64,000 nt of DNA from Acanthosepion esculentum (Eukaryota > Mollusca > Cephalopoda > Sepiida > Sepiidae). Of the stretch, positions 24,396 to 35,830 are shown piece by piece. Every line of letters begins with the position of its first letter. The first letter of the stretch is position 1. Where the stretch lies: the NCBI GenBank assembly GCA_964036315.1, contig CAXIWW010000817.1, positions 9,397,501 to 9,461,500 of the forward strand, read 5' to 3'. Below the pieces are notes generated by a model that saw only the letters and a list, made by a program, of their open reading frames with translations, made no database searches and was not told where the DNA came from. The position numbers and the translations under genes are program-made.

Positions 24396-25503
24396 TTTCA
24401 TTTGGTCAATTTATGTAGATCAAATTGTGTGCAATTATTTGATTTGTCTATATTTACAGGGATTTTTCATTTGCTCAGATAGTAAAAATATTTCTTTTAC
24501 TGGAAAAAAGTTATAAACAAGTGAAATATGACTGATTTCCCAGTTTAGGTCCGCCTTACGATTTCCGCAAATGAGATAACACAAGTCCCCATACCGTTGA
24601 ATTACAACTCGACTCTATTCAAGGTGTCGAAAAAATTTCGACTCGACTCTAATCAAGGTGTCAAAAAAAGATTTGTAATTATGGATAAGGCAAGAAATTC
24701 TCGACAATTGGACAGCAATATTTTGTGGATTGTATAAAAAGGAAAAATTACAAATGCATTCTTATTGTGCACACTGGAATTCGGACGCTGTAAATTGTCA
24801 GACGACATACCGCGCACATGGTGAATGCTGTACTTTTTACTATCTGAGCTAATGAAAAATCCCTGTATACATAGACAAATCAAATAATTGCAAACAATTT
24901 GATACCCATTTTGAAAATATTTCTTTTACTCGAAAAAAGTTATAAACAGGTGAAATATGACTGATTACCCAGTTTAAATCCGCATGACAATTTCCGCAAA
25001 GGAGCTAACACATGTCCCCATACCGTTTAATTTCGCCTCGACTCTATTCAAGGTGTCGAAAAAACTTTTGTGATTATGGATAAGGCAAGAAATTCCCGAG
25101 AATTGGACAGCAATATTTTGAGGATTCTATAAAAAAGAAAAATTAGAAATGGAGTCTTATTGTGCACACTGGAATTCGGACGCTATAAATTGTTAGACGA
25201 CATACCGCGCACATGGTGAAAGCTGTACTTTTTACTATCTGAGCAAATGAAAAATCACTGTAAACATAGACAAATCAAATAATTGCACATAATTTGATAC
25301 CCATTTTGAAAATATTTCTTTTACTGGAAAAAAGTTATAAACAAGTGAAATATGACTGATTTCCCAGTTTAGGGCCGCATGACAATTTCCGCAAAGGGGC
25401 TAACACAAGTCCCCATACGCTTGAATTTCGCCTCGACTCTATTCAATGTGTCGAAAAAACTTTTGTAATTATGGATAAGGTAAGAAATTCCCGACAATTG
25501 GAC
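24396..25503. repeat. AT-rich unit C cluster (395-bp unit) with internal inversion
   Basis: About 2.8 units of an AT-rich repeat. The first 100 bases are in forward orientation and internally deleted: GATTTTTCATTTGGTCAA jumps to the end of the unit (CAATTATTTGATTTGTCTAT), then restarts with TTGCTCAGATAGTAAAAA. Near 24490 orientation flips, and the rest is reverse C (TATTTCTTTTACTGGAAAAA onward). Repeats of TTTCTTTTAC at 24491, 24920 and 25315 give spacings of 429 and 395; the longer one is explained by a 34-bp direct duplication at 24610-24669. It ends inside a unit, joined to forward B at ATTGGACAAGCAATCTCAGG. It has no long frame and no similarity that I recognise; it could be a low-copy satellite or a fragment of an unknown mobile element. 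Confidence 0.85.
24610..24669. repeat. 34-bp direct duplication inside unit C
   Basis: CGACTCTATTCAAGGTGTCG (from 24610) is repeated as CGACTCTAATCAAGGTGTCA (from 24644), offset 34 bp. The other C units in the window carry the element once, so this is a private change of this copy. Confidence 0.85.
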
Positions 25504-26645
25504 AAGCAATCTCAGGCTGCTACAAAACGGCATTTCCTGGCTCTTTTGTGAAAACTGCCTTACAAGCAATCTCAGGCTGATACAAGCCCACACCTGCTGG
25601 CTCTTCTGTGAAAACTGCGCAAAATCAATCTCAGGCTGCTACAATCCGAATACGCCTGGCTCTTTTGTGACACCTGCCTTACAAGCAATCTCAGGCTGCT
25701 ACGATCCCATTTCTCTTGGCTTTTTGTGGAAAGTGCCTTACACGCAAACATAGGATTCTACGAGCCGGTTCTCCTGGGAGATTTGTGAAAATTGCCTTAC
25801 AAGCAATCTCATTCTTCTACAAGCCTACACCAAGCTACAAGCCGAATACGCCTGGCTCTTTTGTGAAACTGCCTTGCAAGCAATCTCAGGCCGCTACAAA
25901 TCGACATCTCCTGTCTCTTTTGTGACAACTGCCTTACAAGCAATCTCAGGCTGCCGCATGGCAGTTCTCCTGACTTTTTGTGCCAATTTTCTTAAAAGCA
26001 ATCCCAGGCGGCTACGTGCCGATATCTCCTGGCTCTTTTGTGGTAACTGCCTTACAAGCAATCTCAGGCTGCTATAAGCCAAATTCTCCTGGTTCTATTG
26101 TGACAACTGCCTTAAAAGCAATCTCAGTCTACAGCAAGCCGAATTCTCCTGGCTCTTTTGTGCAAATTGCCTTACAACTTTTGTGGCAACTGCCTTACAT
26201 GCAATCTCAGGCGTCTACGAGCCTACTTATCTTGTCTCTTTTGTGAAAACTGCTTTAAATGCAATCTCAGATCGCTACAAATCGACATATCCTGGCTCTT
26301 TTGTGTCAACTGCCTTACAAGCAATCTCAAGCTGTCGCTAGTACAATTCTCCTGACTTAATGTGCCAATTGCCTTAAAAGCAATCCCAGGCGGCTACGAA
26401 CCGATTTCTCCTGGCTCATTTGTGGCAACTGCCTTACAAGATATCTCAGGCTACTACAAGCCGAATTCTCCTGGCTCTTTTGTGCCAATTGCCTTGCAAG
26501 CAATCCCAGGCATCTACGAGCCGACTTCTCTTGTCTCTTTTGTGAAAACGGCCTTAAAAGCAATCTCAGGCTGCTACAAAACGACATCACCTGTCTCTTT
26601 TGTTTTAAAACAGACTTACAATCAATCTCAGGTTTTCCGCTAGTC
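25504..26645 (+). repeat. Satellite B array, forward, central block
   Basis: About 19 B monomers on the + strand. The first monomers (GGCATTTCCTGGCTCTTTTG, then GGCTGATACAAGCCCACACC) are the same C-adjacent type as at 24250-24395 and 35450-35545, here in opposite orientation to the 24.3-kb copy, so the C cluster is flanked by inverted B arms. Some monomers are partial, for example near 25830 and 26170. Orientation switches at about 26645 within TTTTCCGCTAGTCTGCTTGT. Confidence 0.9.
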
Positions 26646-28057
26646 TGCTTGTAATGCAATTGGCACAAAAAGCTAAGAGAATTGGGATTGCTGCAGCCTG
26701 AGATTGTTTGTAAGGCAGTTGTCACAATAGAACCAGGAGAATTCGGCTTGTTGCAGCCTGAGATTGCTTGTAAGGCAGTTACCACAAAAGAGCCAGGAGA
26801 AATCCGCACGTAGCCGCCTGGGATTGCTTTTAGGGCAATTGGCACAAAAAGTTAGGAGAACAGTCCTAAAAAAGACACAAAAGAGCCAAGAGATGTCGAT
26901 TTGTAGCGATCTGAGATTGCTTGTAAGGCCAAGATAAGTCGGCTTGTAATGAAGTTGCCACAAAAGGGCCAGGAGAAATCGGCTCGTAGCATCCTGGGAT
27001 TGCATGTAAGGCAATTCGCACAAAAAGCCAGGATAATTCTTATTGCTGCAGCCTGAGAATGCTTGTAAGGCAGATGCCACAAATGAAAGAGGAGAAATCG
27101 CTTCGTAGCAGCCTGGGATTTCTTGTAAGGCAATTATCACAACAATTTAGGAGAATTAGACTAGCGGCAGCCTGAGATTGCTTGTAAGGCAGTTGTCACA
27201 AAAACGCCAGTAGAATTCGGCTTGTAGCAGCCTGAGATTACTTGTAAGGCAGTTTTCACATAAGAGCCAAGAGAAGTCGGCTCGTAGCCGCATGACATTG
27301 CTTGTAAGGCAGTTGTCACAAAAGCGCCAGGAGAATTCGGCTTGAAGCAGCATGAGATTTCTTGTAAGGCAATTGGCACAAAATAGCCAGGAGAATTGGG
27401 ATTGCTGCTGCCAGAGATTGCTTTTAAGGCAGTTGTCACAATAGAACCAGGAGAATTCGGCTTGTAGCATCCTGAGATTGCTTGTAAGGCAGTTGTCACA
27501 AAAGAGACAGGAGATGTCGTTTTGTAGCAGCCTGATATTATTGACAAAAAGCTAGGAGAACTGGGATTGCTGCAGCCTGAGATTACTTGTAAGGCTGTTG
27601 TCACAATAGAACCAGGAGAATTCGGCTTGTAGCAGCCTGAGGTTGCTTGTAAGGCAGTTACCACAAAAGAGCCAGGAGAAATCGGCACGTAGACGCCTGG
27701 GATTGCTTTTAAGTCAATTGGCATAAAAAGCCAGGAGAACTGTCCTGGCGGCAGTCTGAAATTCCTTGTAAGGCAGTTGTCACAAAAGCGCCAGAAGAAT
27801 TCGGCTTGTAGCAGCCTGAGATTACTTGTAAGGCAGTTTCACATAAGAGCCAAGAGAAGTCGGCTCGTAGCAGCATGACATTGCTTGTAAGGCAGTTGTC
27901 ACAAAAGCGCCAGTAGAATTCGTCTTGCAGCAGCCTGAGATTGCTTGTAAGGCAGTTGTCACGAAAGAGACAGGAGATGTCGACTTGTAGCGGCCTGAGA
28001 TTGCTTGCAAGGCAGTTTCACAAAAGAGCCAGGCGTATTCGGCTTGTAGCAGCCTGA
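26646..28057 (-). repeat. Satellite B array, reversed, central block
   Basis: About 23 B monomers on the minus strand, head-to-head with the previous block. A shortened stretch lies near 26860-26950, where parts of monomers are missing (CAGTCCTAAAAAAGACAC; AAGGCCAAGATAAGTCGG). The end, 27557-28040, duplicates 23757-24240. The right boundary to reversed A is sharp, at AGCAGCCTGACTCCTGGGTG. Confidence 0.9.
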
Positions 28058-30904
28058 CTCCTGGGTGGGGGGTCGTCCGCATGGGACTTTCTGGGACTGG
28101 GGGTCGTTTGCTTGGGCCTTTCTGGGTCTGTCTCCTGGGTGGGGGGTCTTCTGCGTTGGAATTTCTGGGACTGGGGGTCGTCTGCGTGGGTCCTTCTGGG
28201 ACTCTCTCATGGGTGGGTGGTCGTCTGCGTGGGACTTTCTGGGACTCTTTCCTTGGTGGGGACTCGTCTGCGTGGGACTTTCTGGGACAGTGGTTCATCT
28301 GCGTGGGTCTGTCTGGGACAGTCTCCTGGGTGCGGTGTCGTCTGCGTGGGACTTTGTGGGACTGGTGGTTGTCTGCGTGGGACTTTCTGGGACTGGGGGT
28401 CGTCTGCGTGGGACTTTCTGGGACAGTCTCCTGGGTGGGGGGTCGTCTTTTTGGGACTTTCTGGGACTGGCTTCTGGGTGGGGGGCACGTATGCGTGGGA
28501 TTTTCTGTGACTGGGGGTCGTCTGCGTGGGACTTTCTGGGACTGTCTCCTGGGTGGGGGGCCGTCTGCGTGGGACTTTCTGGGACTGGGGTCGTCTGCGT
28601 GGGACTTTCTGGGACTGTTTCCTGGGTGGGGACTCGTCTGCGTGGGACTTTCTGGGACAGTGGGTCTTCTGCGTGGGTCTGTCTCGGACAGTCTCCTGGG
28701 TGCGGTGTCTTCTGCGTGGGACTTTGTGGGACTGGGGGTTGTCTGCGTGGGACTTTATGGGACTGGGGTCGTCTGCGTGGGACATTCTGGGACTGTCTCC
28801 TGGGTGGGGGGTCGTCTGTTTTGGACTTTCTGAGAACTGTCTCCTGTGTGTTGTGTATTCTGCGTGGGACTTTCTGGGACTGGGGGTCTTCTGCGTGTGA
28901 CTTTCTGTGAATCTGGGTCGTCTACGTGGGACATTCTTGGACTGTCTCCTGTGTGGGGGTCGTCTGCTTGGGACTTTCTGGGACTGTCTCCTGGGTGGGG
29001 GGTCATCTGCATGGGACTTTCTGGGACTGGGGGTCGTCTGCGTGGGACTTTCTGGGACTGGGGTCTTCTGCGTGTGACTTTGTCGGACTGGGGGTCGTCT
29101 GCGTGGGACTTTCTGGGACTGGGGGCCGTCTGCGTGGGACTTTCTGGGACTGTCTCCTAGGACTGTGGGTCGTCTGCGTTGGACTTCCTGGGACTGGGGG
29201 TCGTCTGCGTTGGACTTTCTCGGAATGAGTGTCGTCTGCGTGGGACTTTCTGGGACTGTCTCCTGGGTGGGGGCTCGTCTGCGTGGGACTTTCTGGGACT
29301 GTCTCCTGGTTGGGGGGTCGTCTTTGGGACTTTCTGGGACTGGGGGTCGTCTGCGTCGGTCCTTCTGGGACTGTCTCCTGGGTGGTGGGTCGTCTGCGTG
29401 GGACTTTCTTGGACTGGAGGTCGTCTGCGTGGGACTTTCTGGGACAAGGGTGTCGTCTGCGTGGGACTTTCAGGGACTGGGGATCGTCTGCGTGGGACTT
29501 TCTGGGACTGGGGGTCGTCTCCGTGGGACTTTCTGGGACTGTCTGCAGAGTGGAGGTCGTCTGCGTTGGACTTTCCGGGAATGGGGTCGTCTGCGTGGGA
29601 CATTCTGTGATTGGGGGCCGTCTACGTGGGACTTTCGGGAAGTGGGGTCGTCTGCATGGGATTTTCTTGGACTGTCTCCTGGGTGGGGTCTCGTCTGCGT
29701 TGGACTTTCTGGGACTCTCTCCTGTGTGGGGGGTCGTCTGCTATGGACTTTCTGGGAATGTCTCCTGGGTGGGGGTCTTCTGCATGGGAATTTCTTAGAC
29801 TGGGGGTCGTCTGCGTGGGACATTCTGGGACTGTCTCCTGGGTGTGGGGCACGTCTGCGTGGGATTTTCTGTGACTGAGGGTCGTCTGCGTGGGACTTTC
29901 TGGGACTGGGGTTCGTCTGCGTGGGACTTTCTGAGACTGGGGTCGTCTGCGTGGGACTTTCTGGGAGTGGGGGTCGTCTTTGTGGGACTTTCTGGGACTG
30001 TCACCTGGGTGGGGGGTCTTCTGTTTGGGACATTCTGAGAACTGTCTCCTGGTTGGGGTGTCGTCTGCGTGGGACTTTCTGGGACTGGGGTTCGTCTGCG
30101 TGGGACTTTCTGGGACTGTCTCCTGGGTCGGGGGTCGTCTGCGTGGGACTTTCTGGGACTGTCTCCTGGGTGGGGGTCGTCTGCATGGGACTTTCTGGGA
30201 CTGGGGGTCTTCTGCGTGGGACTTTTTGGGACTGGGTGTCGTCTGCGTGGGACTTTCTGGGACTGTCTCCTGGGTGGGGGGTCGTCTGCGTGGGACTTTC
30301 TGGGACTGGGGGTCTTCTGCGTGGGACTTTCTGGGACTGTCTCCTGGGTGGGGGGTCGTCTGCGTGGGACTTTCTGGGATTAGGGGTCGTCTGCGTGGGA
30401 CTTTCTGGGACTGGGGGTCGTCTGCGTGGGACTTTCTGGGACTGTCTTCTGGGTGGGGGTCGTCTGCGTGGGACTTTCTGGGACTGGGGGTCGTCTGCGT
30501 GGGACTTTCTGGGACAGTCTCCTGGGTGCGGTGTCGTCTGCGTGGAACTTTCTGGGACTGGGGGTCGTCTGCGTGGGACTTTCTGGGTCTGTCTCCTGGG
30601 TGAGGGGTCATCTGCGTGGGACTTTCTGGGTCTGTCCCCTGGGTGGGAGGTCTCCTGCGTGAGACTTTCTTGGACTGGGGGTCGTCTGCTTGGGACTTTC
30701 TGGGACTGTCTCCTTGGTGGGAGGGTCGTCTGCGTTGGATATATGGGACTGTCTTCTGGGTGGGGGGGTCATCTGCGGTTGACTTTCTAGGACTGGGGGT
30801 CGTCTGCGTGGGACTTTCTGGGACTGGGGGTCGTCTGCGTGGGACTTTCTGGGACTTGGATTCGTCTGAGTGGGTCTTTCTGGGACTGTCTTCTGGGTGG
30901 GGCT
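28058..30904 (-). repeat. Satellite A array, reversed, right inner block
   Basis: A on the minus strand, so the + strand is G-rich (GGGACTTTCTGGGACTGGGG). It is the inverted partner of part of 16012-23753. The right boundary, GGTGGGGCTTCACACAAGAG, is the exact reverse complement of the left boundary at 16.01 kb. A distinctive short monomer with TCTTTGGGACTTTC at about 29321 pairs with TCCCAAAGAC at 17501. At 2.85 kb it is much shorter than its 7.7-kb partner; roughly 18.0-22.8 kb of the left array has no clear match here. Confidence 0.92.
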
Positions 30905-31905
30905 TCACACAAGAGCTAGGCCTATTCGGCTTGTAGCAGGCTGAGATTGCTTGTAAGGCAGTTTTGAAAAAAAGAGACAGGAGATGTCGTTTTGTAGCAG
31001 CCTAGATTGCTTTGAAGGCTGTTTTCACAAAAGAGCCAGGCGTATTCGGCTTGTAGTTGCCTGAGATTGCTTGTAAGGCAGTTGTCACAAAAGAGTCAGG
31101 AGAAGTCGGCGCGTAGCAGCCTGATATTGCTTGTAAGGCAGTTGCCACAAAAGAGCCAGGAGAAATTGGCTTGTCGCCGCCTGGGATTGCTTGTAAGGCA
31201 ATTCGCACAAAAAGCCAGGAGAATTCATAATGCTGCAGCCTGAGAATGCTTGTAAGGCAGATGCCACAGATGAGCCTGGGGAAATCGGTTCGTAGCAACC
31301 TGAGATTGCTTGTATGGCAGTTGTCACAATAGAGCCAGGAGAATTCGTCTTGTAGCAGCCTGAGATTGCTTGTAAGGCAGTTACCACAAAAGAACCAGGA
31401 GAAATCGGCACTTAGCCGCCTGGGATTGCTCTTAAGGCAATTGGCACAAAAAGTCAGGAGAATTGTGCTGGCGGAAGCCTGACATTGCTTGTAAGGCAGT
31501 TGTCACAAAAGAGAAAGGAGATATCGATACGTGGCGGCCTGAGATTTCTTGCAAGGCAGTTTCACAATAATTGCCAGGCGTATTCGGCTTTTAGCAGCCT
31601 GATATTACTTGTAACGCAGTTTTCACAAAAGAGCCAAGAGAAGTCGGCTCGTAGCAGCCTGACATTGCTTGTAAGGCAGTTGTCACAAAAGCGCGAGGAG
31701 AAACCGACTTGTAGCAGCCTGAGATTTCTTGTAAGGCAGCTGTCACAAAAGAGCCAGGCGTATTCGGCTTGTAGCAGCCTGAGATTGCTTGTAATGCAGT
31801 TGCCACAAAAGAGCCAGCAGAAATCAGCCCGTAGCAGCCTGGGATGGCTTGTGAGGCAATTGGCCAAAAAGCCAGTAGAATTATGCTTGCTGCACCCTGA
31901 GATTG

Positions 31906-31948
31906 CTTGTAAGGCCAGGCGTAGACGACTTGTAGCAGTCTGAGATTA
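31906..31948 (-). repeat. Truncated 43-bp satellite B monomer, inverted copy of the 14.74-kb marker
   Basis: CTTGTAAGG is joined straight to CCAGGCGTAGACGA, the reverse complement of the defect seen at 14737-14779. Its position in the reversed array matches the mirror order. Confidence 0.85.
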
Positions 31949-34056
31949 CTTTTAAGGCATTTGTCACAAAAAAGGTGATGACGGCTCGTAGAAACCTCAG
32001 ATTGCTTTTAATCAGTTGTCACAAAAGAGCCAGGAGAATTCTGCTTGTAGCAGCCTGAGATTGCTTTTAAGGCAGTTGCCACAAAAGAGCCAGGAGAAAT
32101 CCGCTAGTACCAGCCTGGGATGGCTTGTAATGCAATTGGCAAAAAAGAGCCAGGAGTTCGGCTCGTAGCAGCCTGAGATTGCTTGTAAGGCAGTTGTCAT
32201 AGAAGAGCCAGACTCGTAGAAGCCTGAGATTGCTTGGAAGGCAGTTGGCAGAATAGAGGCAGAAGAATTCATATTGCTGTAGCCTGAGAATGCTTGTAAG
32301 GCAGATGCCACAAATGAGCCATGGGAAATCGGTTCGTGGCAGCCTGGTATTGCTTGTATGGCAATTGGCACAAAAAATCAGGAGAATTGGACAACCGGAT
32401 GCCTGAGATTGCTTGTAAGGCAGTTGTCACAAAAGAGCCAGGATATGTCGATTTGTAGCGGCCTGAGATTGCTTGTAAGGCAGTTTCACAAAAGAGCCAG
32501 GCGTATTCGGCTTGTAAGGCAGTTTTGTCGTTTTGTAGCAATCTGAGATTGTTTTTAAGGCAGTTTTTACAAAAGAGACAAGAGAAGTCGGCTCGTAGAC
32601 GCCTGGGATTGTTGTAAGGCAATTTGCACAAAAGAGCCAGGAGAATTCGGCTTGCAGCAGCCTGAGATTGCTTGGAAGGCAGTTGCCACATTTGAGCCAG
32701 GAGAAATCGGCTCGTAGACGCCTGGGATTGCTTGTAAGGCAATTGGCACAAAAAGCCAGGGGAATTAGGATTGCTGTAGACTGAGATTGCTTTTAAGGCA
32801 GTTATCACAATAGAACCAGGAGAATTTGGCTTATAGCAGCCTGAGATTGCTTGTAAGGCAGTTACCACAAAAGAGCCAGGAGATATCGGCACGTAACCGC
32901 CTGGTATTGTTTTTAAGGCAATTGGCACAAAAAGTCAGGAGAACTGCCCTGCGGCAGCCTGAGATTGCTTGTAAGGCAGTTGTCACAAAAGAGACAGTAG
33001 ATGTCGATTTGTAGTGGCATGAGATTGCTTGCAAAGCAGTTTCACAAAAGAGCCAGGCGTATTCGGCTTGTAGCAGCCTGAGATTGCTTGTAAGGCAGTT
33101 ACCACAAAAGAGCCAGGAGAAATCGGCACGTAGCCGCCTGGGATTGCTTTTAAGGCAATTGGCACAAAAAGTCAGGAGAACTGTCCTGGCGGAAGACTGA
33201 GATTGCTTGTAAAGCAGTTGTCACAAAAGAGACAGGAGATGTCGGCTTGTAGAAGCCTGACATTGCTTGTAAGGCAGTTGTCACAAAAGCGCCAGGAGAA
33301 TACGGCTTGTAGCAGCCGGAGATTACTTGCAAGGCAGTTTTCACAAAAGAGCCAAGATAAGTCGGCTCGTAGCAGCCTGACATTGATTGTAAGACAGTTG
33401 TCATAAAAGCGCCAGGAGAATTCGGTTTGTAGCAGCCTGAGATTTCTTGTAAGGCAGTTGCCACAAAAGCGCCAGGAGAAATCGGCTCGTAGACGCCTGG
33501 GATTGCTTGTAAGGCAATTTGCACAAAAAGCCAGGAGAATTCATATTGCTGCAGCCTGAGAATGCTTTTAAGGCAGATGACACAGATGAGCCAGGAGAAA
33601 TCGGTTCGTAGCAGCCTGGGATTGGTTGTAAGGCAATTAGCACAAAAATAAGGAGAATTGGACGCGTCAGCCTGAGATTGCTTGTAAGGCAGTTGTCACA
33701 AAAGAACCAGTATATGTCGATTTGTAGCGGCCAATTCGGCTTGTAGCAGGCTGAGATTGCTTGTAAGGCAGTTTTCACAAAAGAGACAAGAGATGTGGGT
33801 TTGTAGAAGCATGAGATTGCTTGAAAGGCAGTTTTCACAAGAGAGCCAAGAGAAGTCGGCTCGGAGCAGCCTGACATTGCTTGTAAGGCAGTTGTCACAA
33901 AAGAGCCAGGAGAATTCGTCTTGTAGCAGCCTGAGATTGCTTGTAAGGCAGTTGCCACAAAAGAGCCAGAAGAAATCAGCCCGCAGCAGCCTGGGATGGT
34001 TTGTAAGGCAATTGGCAAAAAGCCAGTAGAATTAGACTTGCTGAACCCTGAGATTG

Positions 34057-34099
34057 CTTGTAAGGCCAGGCGTAGAAGGCTTGTAGCAGTCTGAGATTG
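34057..34099 (-). repeat. Truncated 43-bp satellite B monomer, inverted copy of the 12.32-kb marker
   Basis: Same defect as at 31906-31948, here pairing with 12317-12359. Both truncated copies are present in both arms, so the direct duplication that made two of them is older than the inverted duplication of the whole arm. Confidence 0.85.
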
Positions 34100-35545
34100 C
34101 TTTTAAGGCATTTGTCACAAAAAAAAAGATGACGGCTCGTAGAAGCCTGAGATTGCTTTTAATCAGTTGTCACAAAAGAGCCAGGAGAATTCGGCTTGTA
34201 GCAGCCTGAGATTGCTTTTAAGGCAGTTGCCACAAAAGAGCCAGGTGAAATCCGCTAGTAGAGGCTGGGATGGCTTGTAAGGCAATTGGCACAAAAGAGC
34301 CAGGAGATCGGCTCGTAGCAGCCTGAGATTGCTTGTAAGGCAGTTGTCATAGAAGAGCCAGGCTCGTAGAAGCCTGAGATTGCTCGGAAGGCAGTTCGCA
34401 GTATAGAGGCAGGAGAAATCGTCTTGTAGCAACCTGAGATCCTTTGTAAGACAGTTTTCACAAATTGCCCGATGAAGTCGGCCCATAGCAACCTGAGATT
34501 GCTTGTAAGGCAGTTTTCACAGAGGAGCCAGCAGGTGTAGGCTCGTATTAGCCTGAGATCGTTGTAAGGCAGTTTTCACAAAAGAGCCAGGATATGTCGT
34601 TTTGTAGCAGCCTGAGACTGCTTGTAAGGCAGTTGCCACAAAAGAGTAAGGCGTATTCGGCTTGTAGCAGCCTGAGATTTCATGTAAGGCAGTTTCCACA
34701 AAAGTCTCAAGAGAAATCGGATCATAGCAGCCTGACATTGCTTGTAAGGGAGTTGTCACAAAAGAGCCAGTAGAATTCGTCTTGTAGCAGCCTGAGATTG
34801 CTTGTAAGGCAGTCGCCACAAAAGAGCCTTGAGAAATCGGCTCGTAGCAGCCTGGGATTATTTTGTAATAACATTGGGCTTGCTGCAGCCTGAGATTGCT
34901 TGTAAGGCAGTTGTCACGAAAGACCCAGGAGATCGAATTTTTAGCAGCCTGAGATTGCTTGTAATGCAGTTGTCTTAAAAGTGCCAGCAGGTGTAGGCTT
35001 GTAGAAGAATGAGATTGCTTGTAAGGCAATTTTCACAAATCTCCCAGGAGAACCGGCTCGTAGAATCCTATGTTTGCGTGTAAGGCACTTTCCACAAAAA
35101 GCCAGGAGAAATGGGCTCGTAGCAGCCTGAGATTGCTTGTAAGGCAGGTGTCACAAAAGAGCCAGGCGTATTCGGATTGTAGCAGCCTGAGATTGATTGT
35201 AAGGCTGTTTTCACAAAATGAGCCAGCAGAATTAGGATTCCTGCAGCCTGAGATTCGTTGTAAGGCAGTTGTCACAACAAGCCAGGAGAAATGGGCTCGT
35301 AGCTGCGTGGGATTGCTTGTAAGGCAAATGGCACAAAAAGCCAGGAGAATTAGCTTGCTGCAGCCTGAGATTGCTTGTAAGGCAGTGGTCACAAAAGAGA
35401 CAGGCGTAGTCAGCTTGTAGCAGCCAGAGATTGATTTTAGCGCAGTTTTCACAGAAAAGCCAGCAGGTGTGGGCTTGTATCAGCCTGAGATTGCTTGTAA
35501 GGCAGTTTTCACAAAAGAGCCAGGAAATGCCGTTTTGTAGCAGCA

Positions 35546-35830
35546 GATTTTTCATTTGGTCAGATAGTAAAAAGTACAGCTTTAACATTGTGCGCGGTAT
35601 GTCGTCTGACAATTTAGAGCGTCCGAATTCCAGTGTGCACAATAAGACTGCATTTCTAATTTTTCCGTTTTATCGAATCCACAAAATATTGGTGTCCAAT
35701 TGTCGGGAATTTCTTACCTTACCCATAATTACAAAAGTTTTTTCGACACCTTGAATAGAGTCGTGGCGAAATTCAACGGTTTGGGGACTTGTGTTAGCTC
35801 ATTTGCGGAAATTGTTATGCGGCCCTAAAC
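35546..35830 (+). repeat. Unit C fragment flanking the D array on the left
   Basis: About 285 bp of one C unit in forward orientation: TTTTTCATTTGGTCAGATAG, GTGCGCGGTATGTCGTCTGA, ATTCCAGTGTGCACAATAAG, through TTATGCGGCCCTAAAC. It stops mid-unit, where other copies continue with TGGGAAATCAGTCA, and is joined to a divergent D monomer (GGTCCACATTTGACCGTC). Confidence 0.88.

Larger units (their letters stand above)
29320..35500 (-). repeat. Inner inverted repeat, right arm
   Basis: Partner of about 9690-17510. In the stretch 35115-35420 against 11325-11020, I count three base differences over roughly 300 bp before a one-monomer indel, so local identity is about 99%. Identity over the whole arm was not computed. 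Confidence 0.82.
30905..35545 (-). repeat. Satellite B array, reversed, right inner arm
   Basis: About 77 B monomers on the minus strand, matching the forward array at about 9.7-16.0 kb in reverse order. Landmarks include the A/B boundary, the two truncated 43-bp monomers, the TTGCTGCAGC...AATTCATAATGCTGC region (31.2 kb against 15.5 kb), and the run at 35.07-35.37 kb against 11.02-11.33 kb. Differences are mostly whole-monomer gains or losses: three monomers present at 15.7-15.9 kb are missing near 31.02 kb, and one monomer near 10.98 kb is missing at 35.38 kb. The array ends in the C-adjacent B type and is joined to unit C at TAGCAGCAGATTTTTCATTT. Confidence 0.92.

Noticed and set aside
24396..25503. 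Unit C as a MITE or LTR element
   Set aside because: It is tandem with a 395-bp period and I see no terminal inverted repeats, target-site duplications, primer-binding site or coding remnant. The idea stays open but is not supported.
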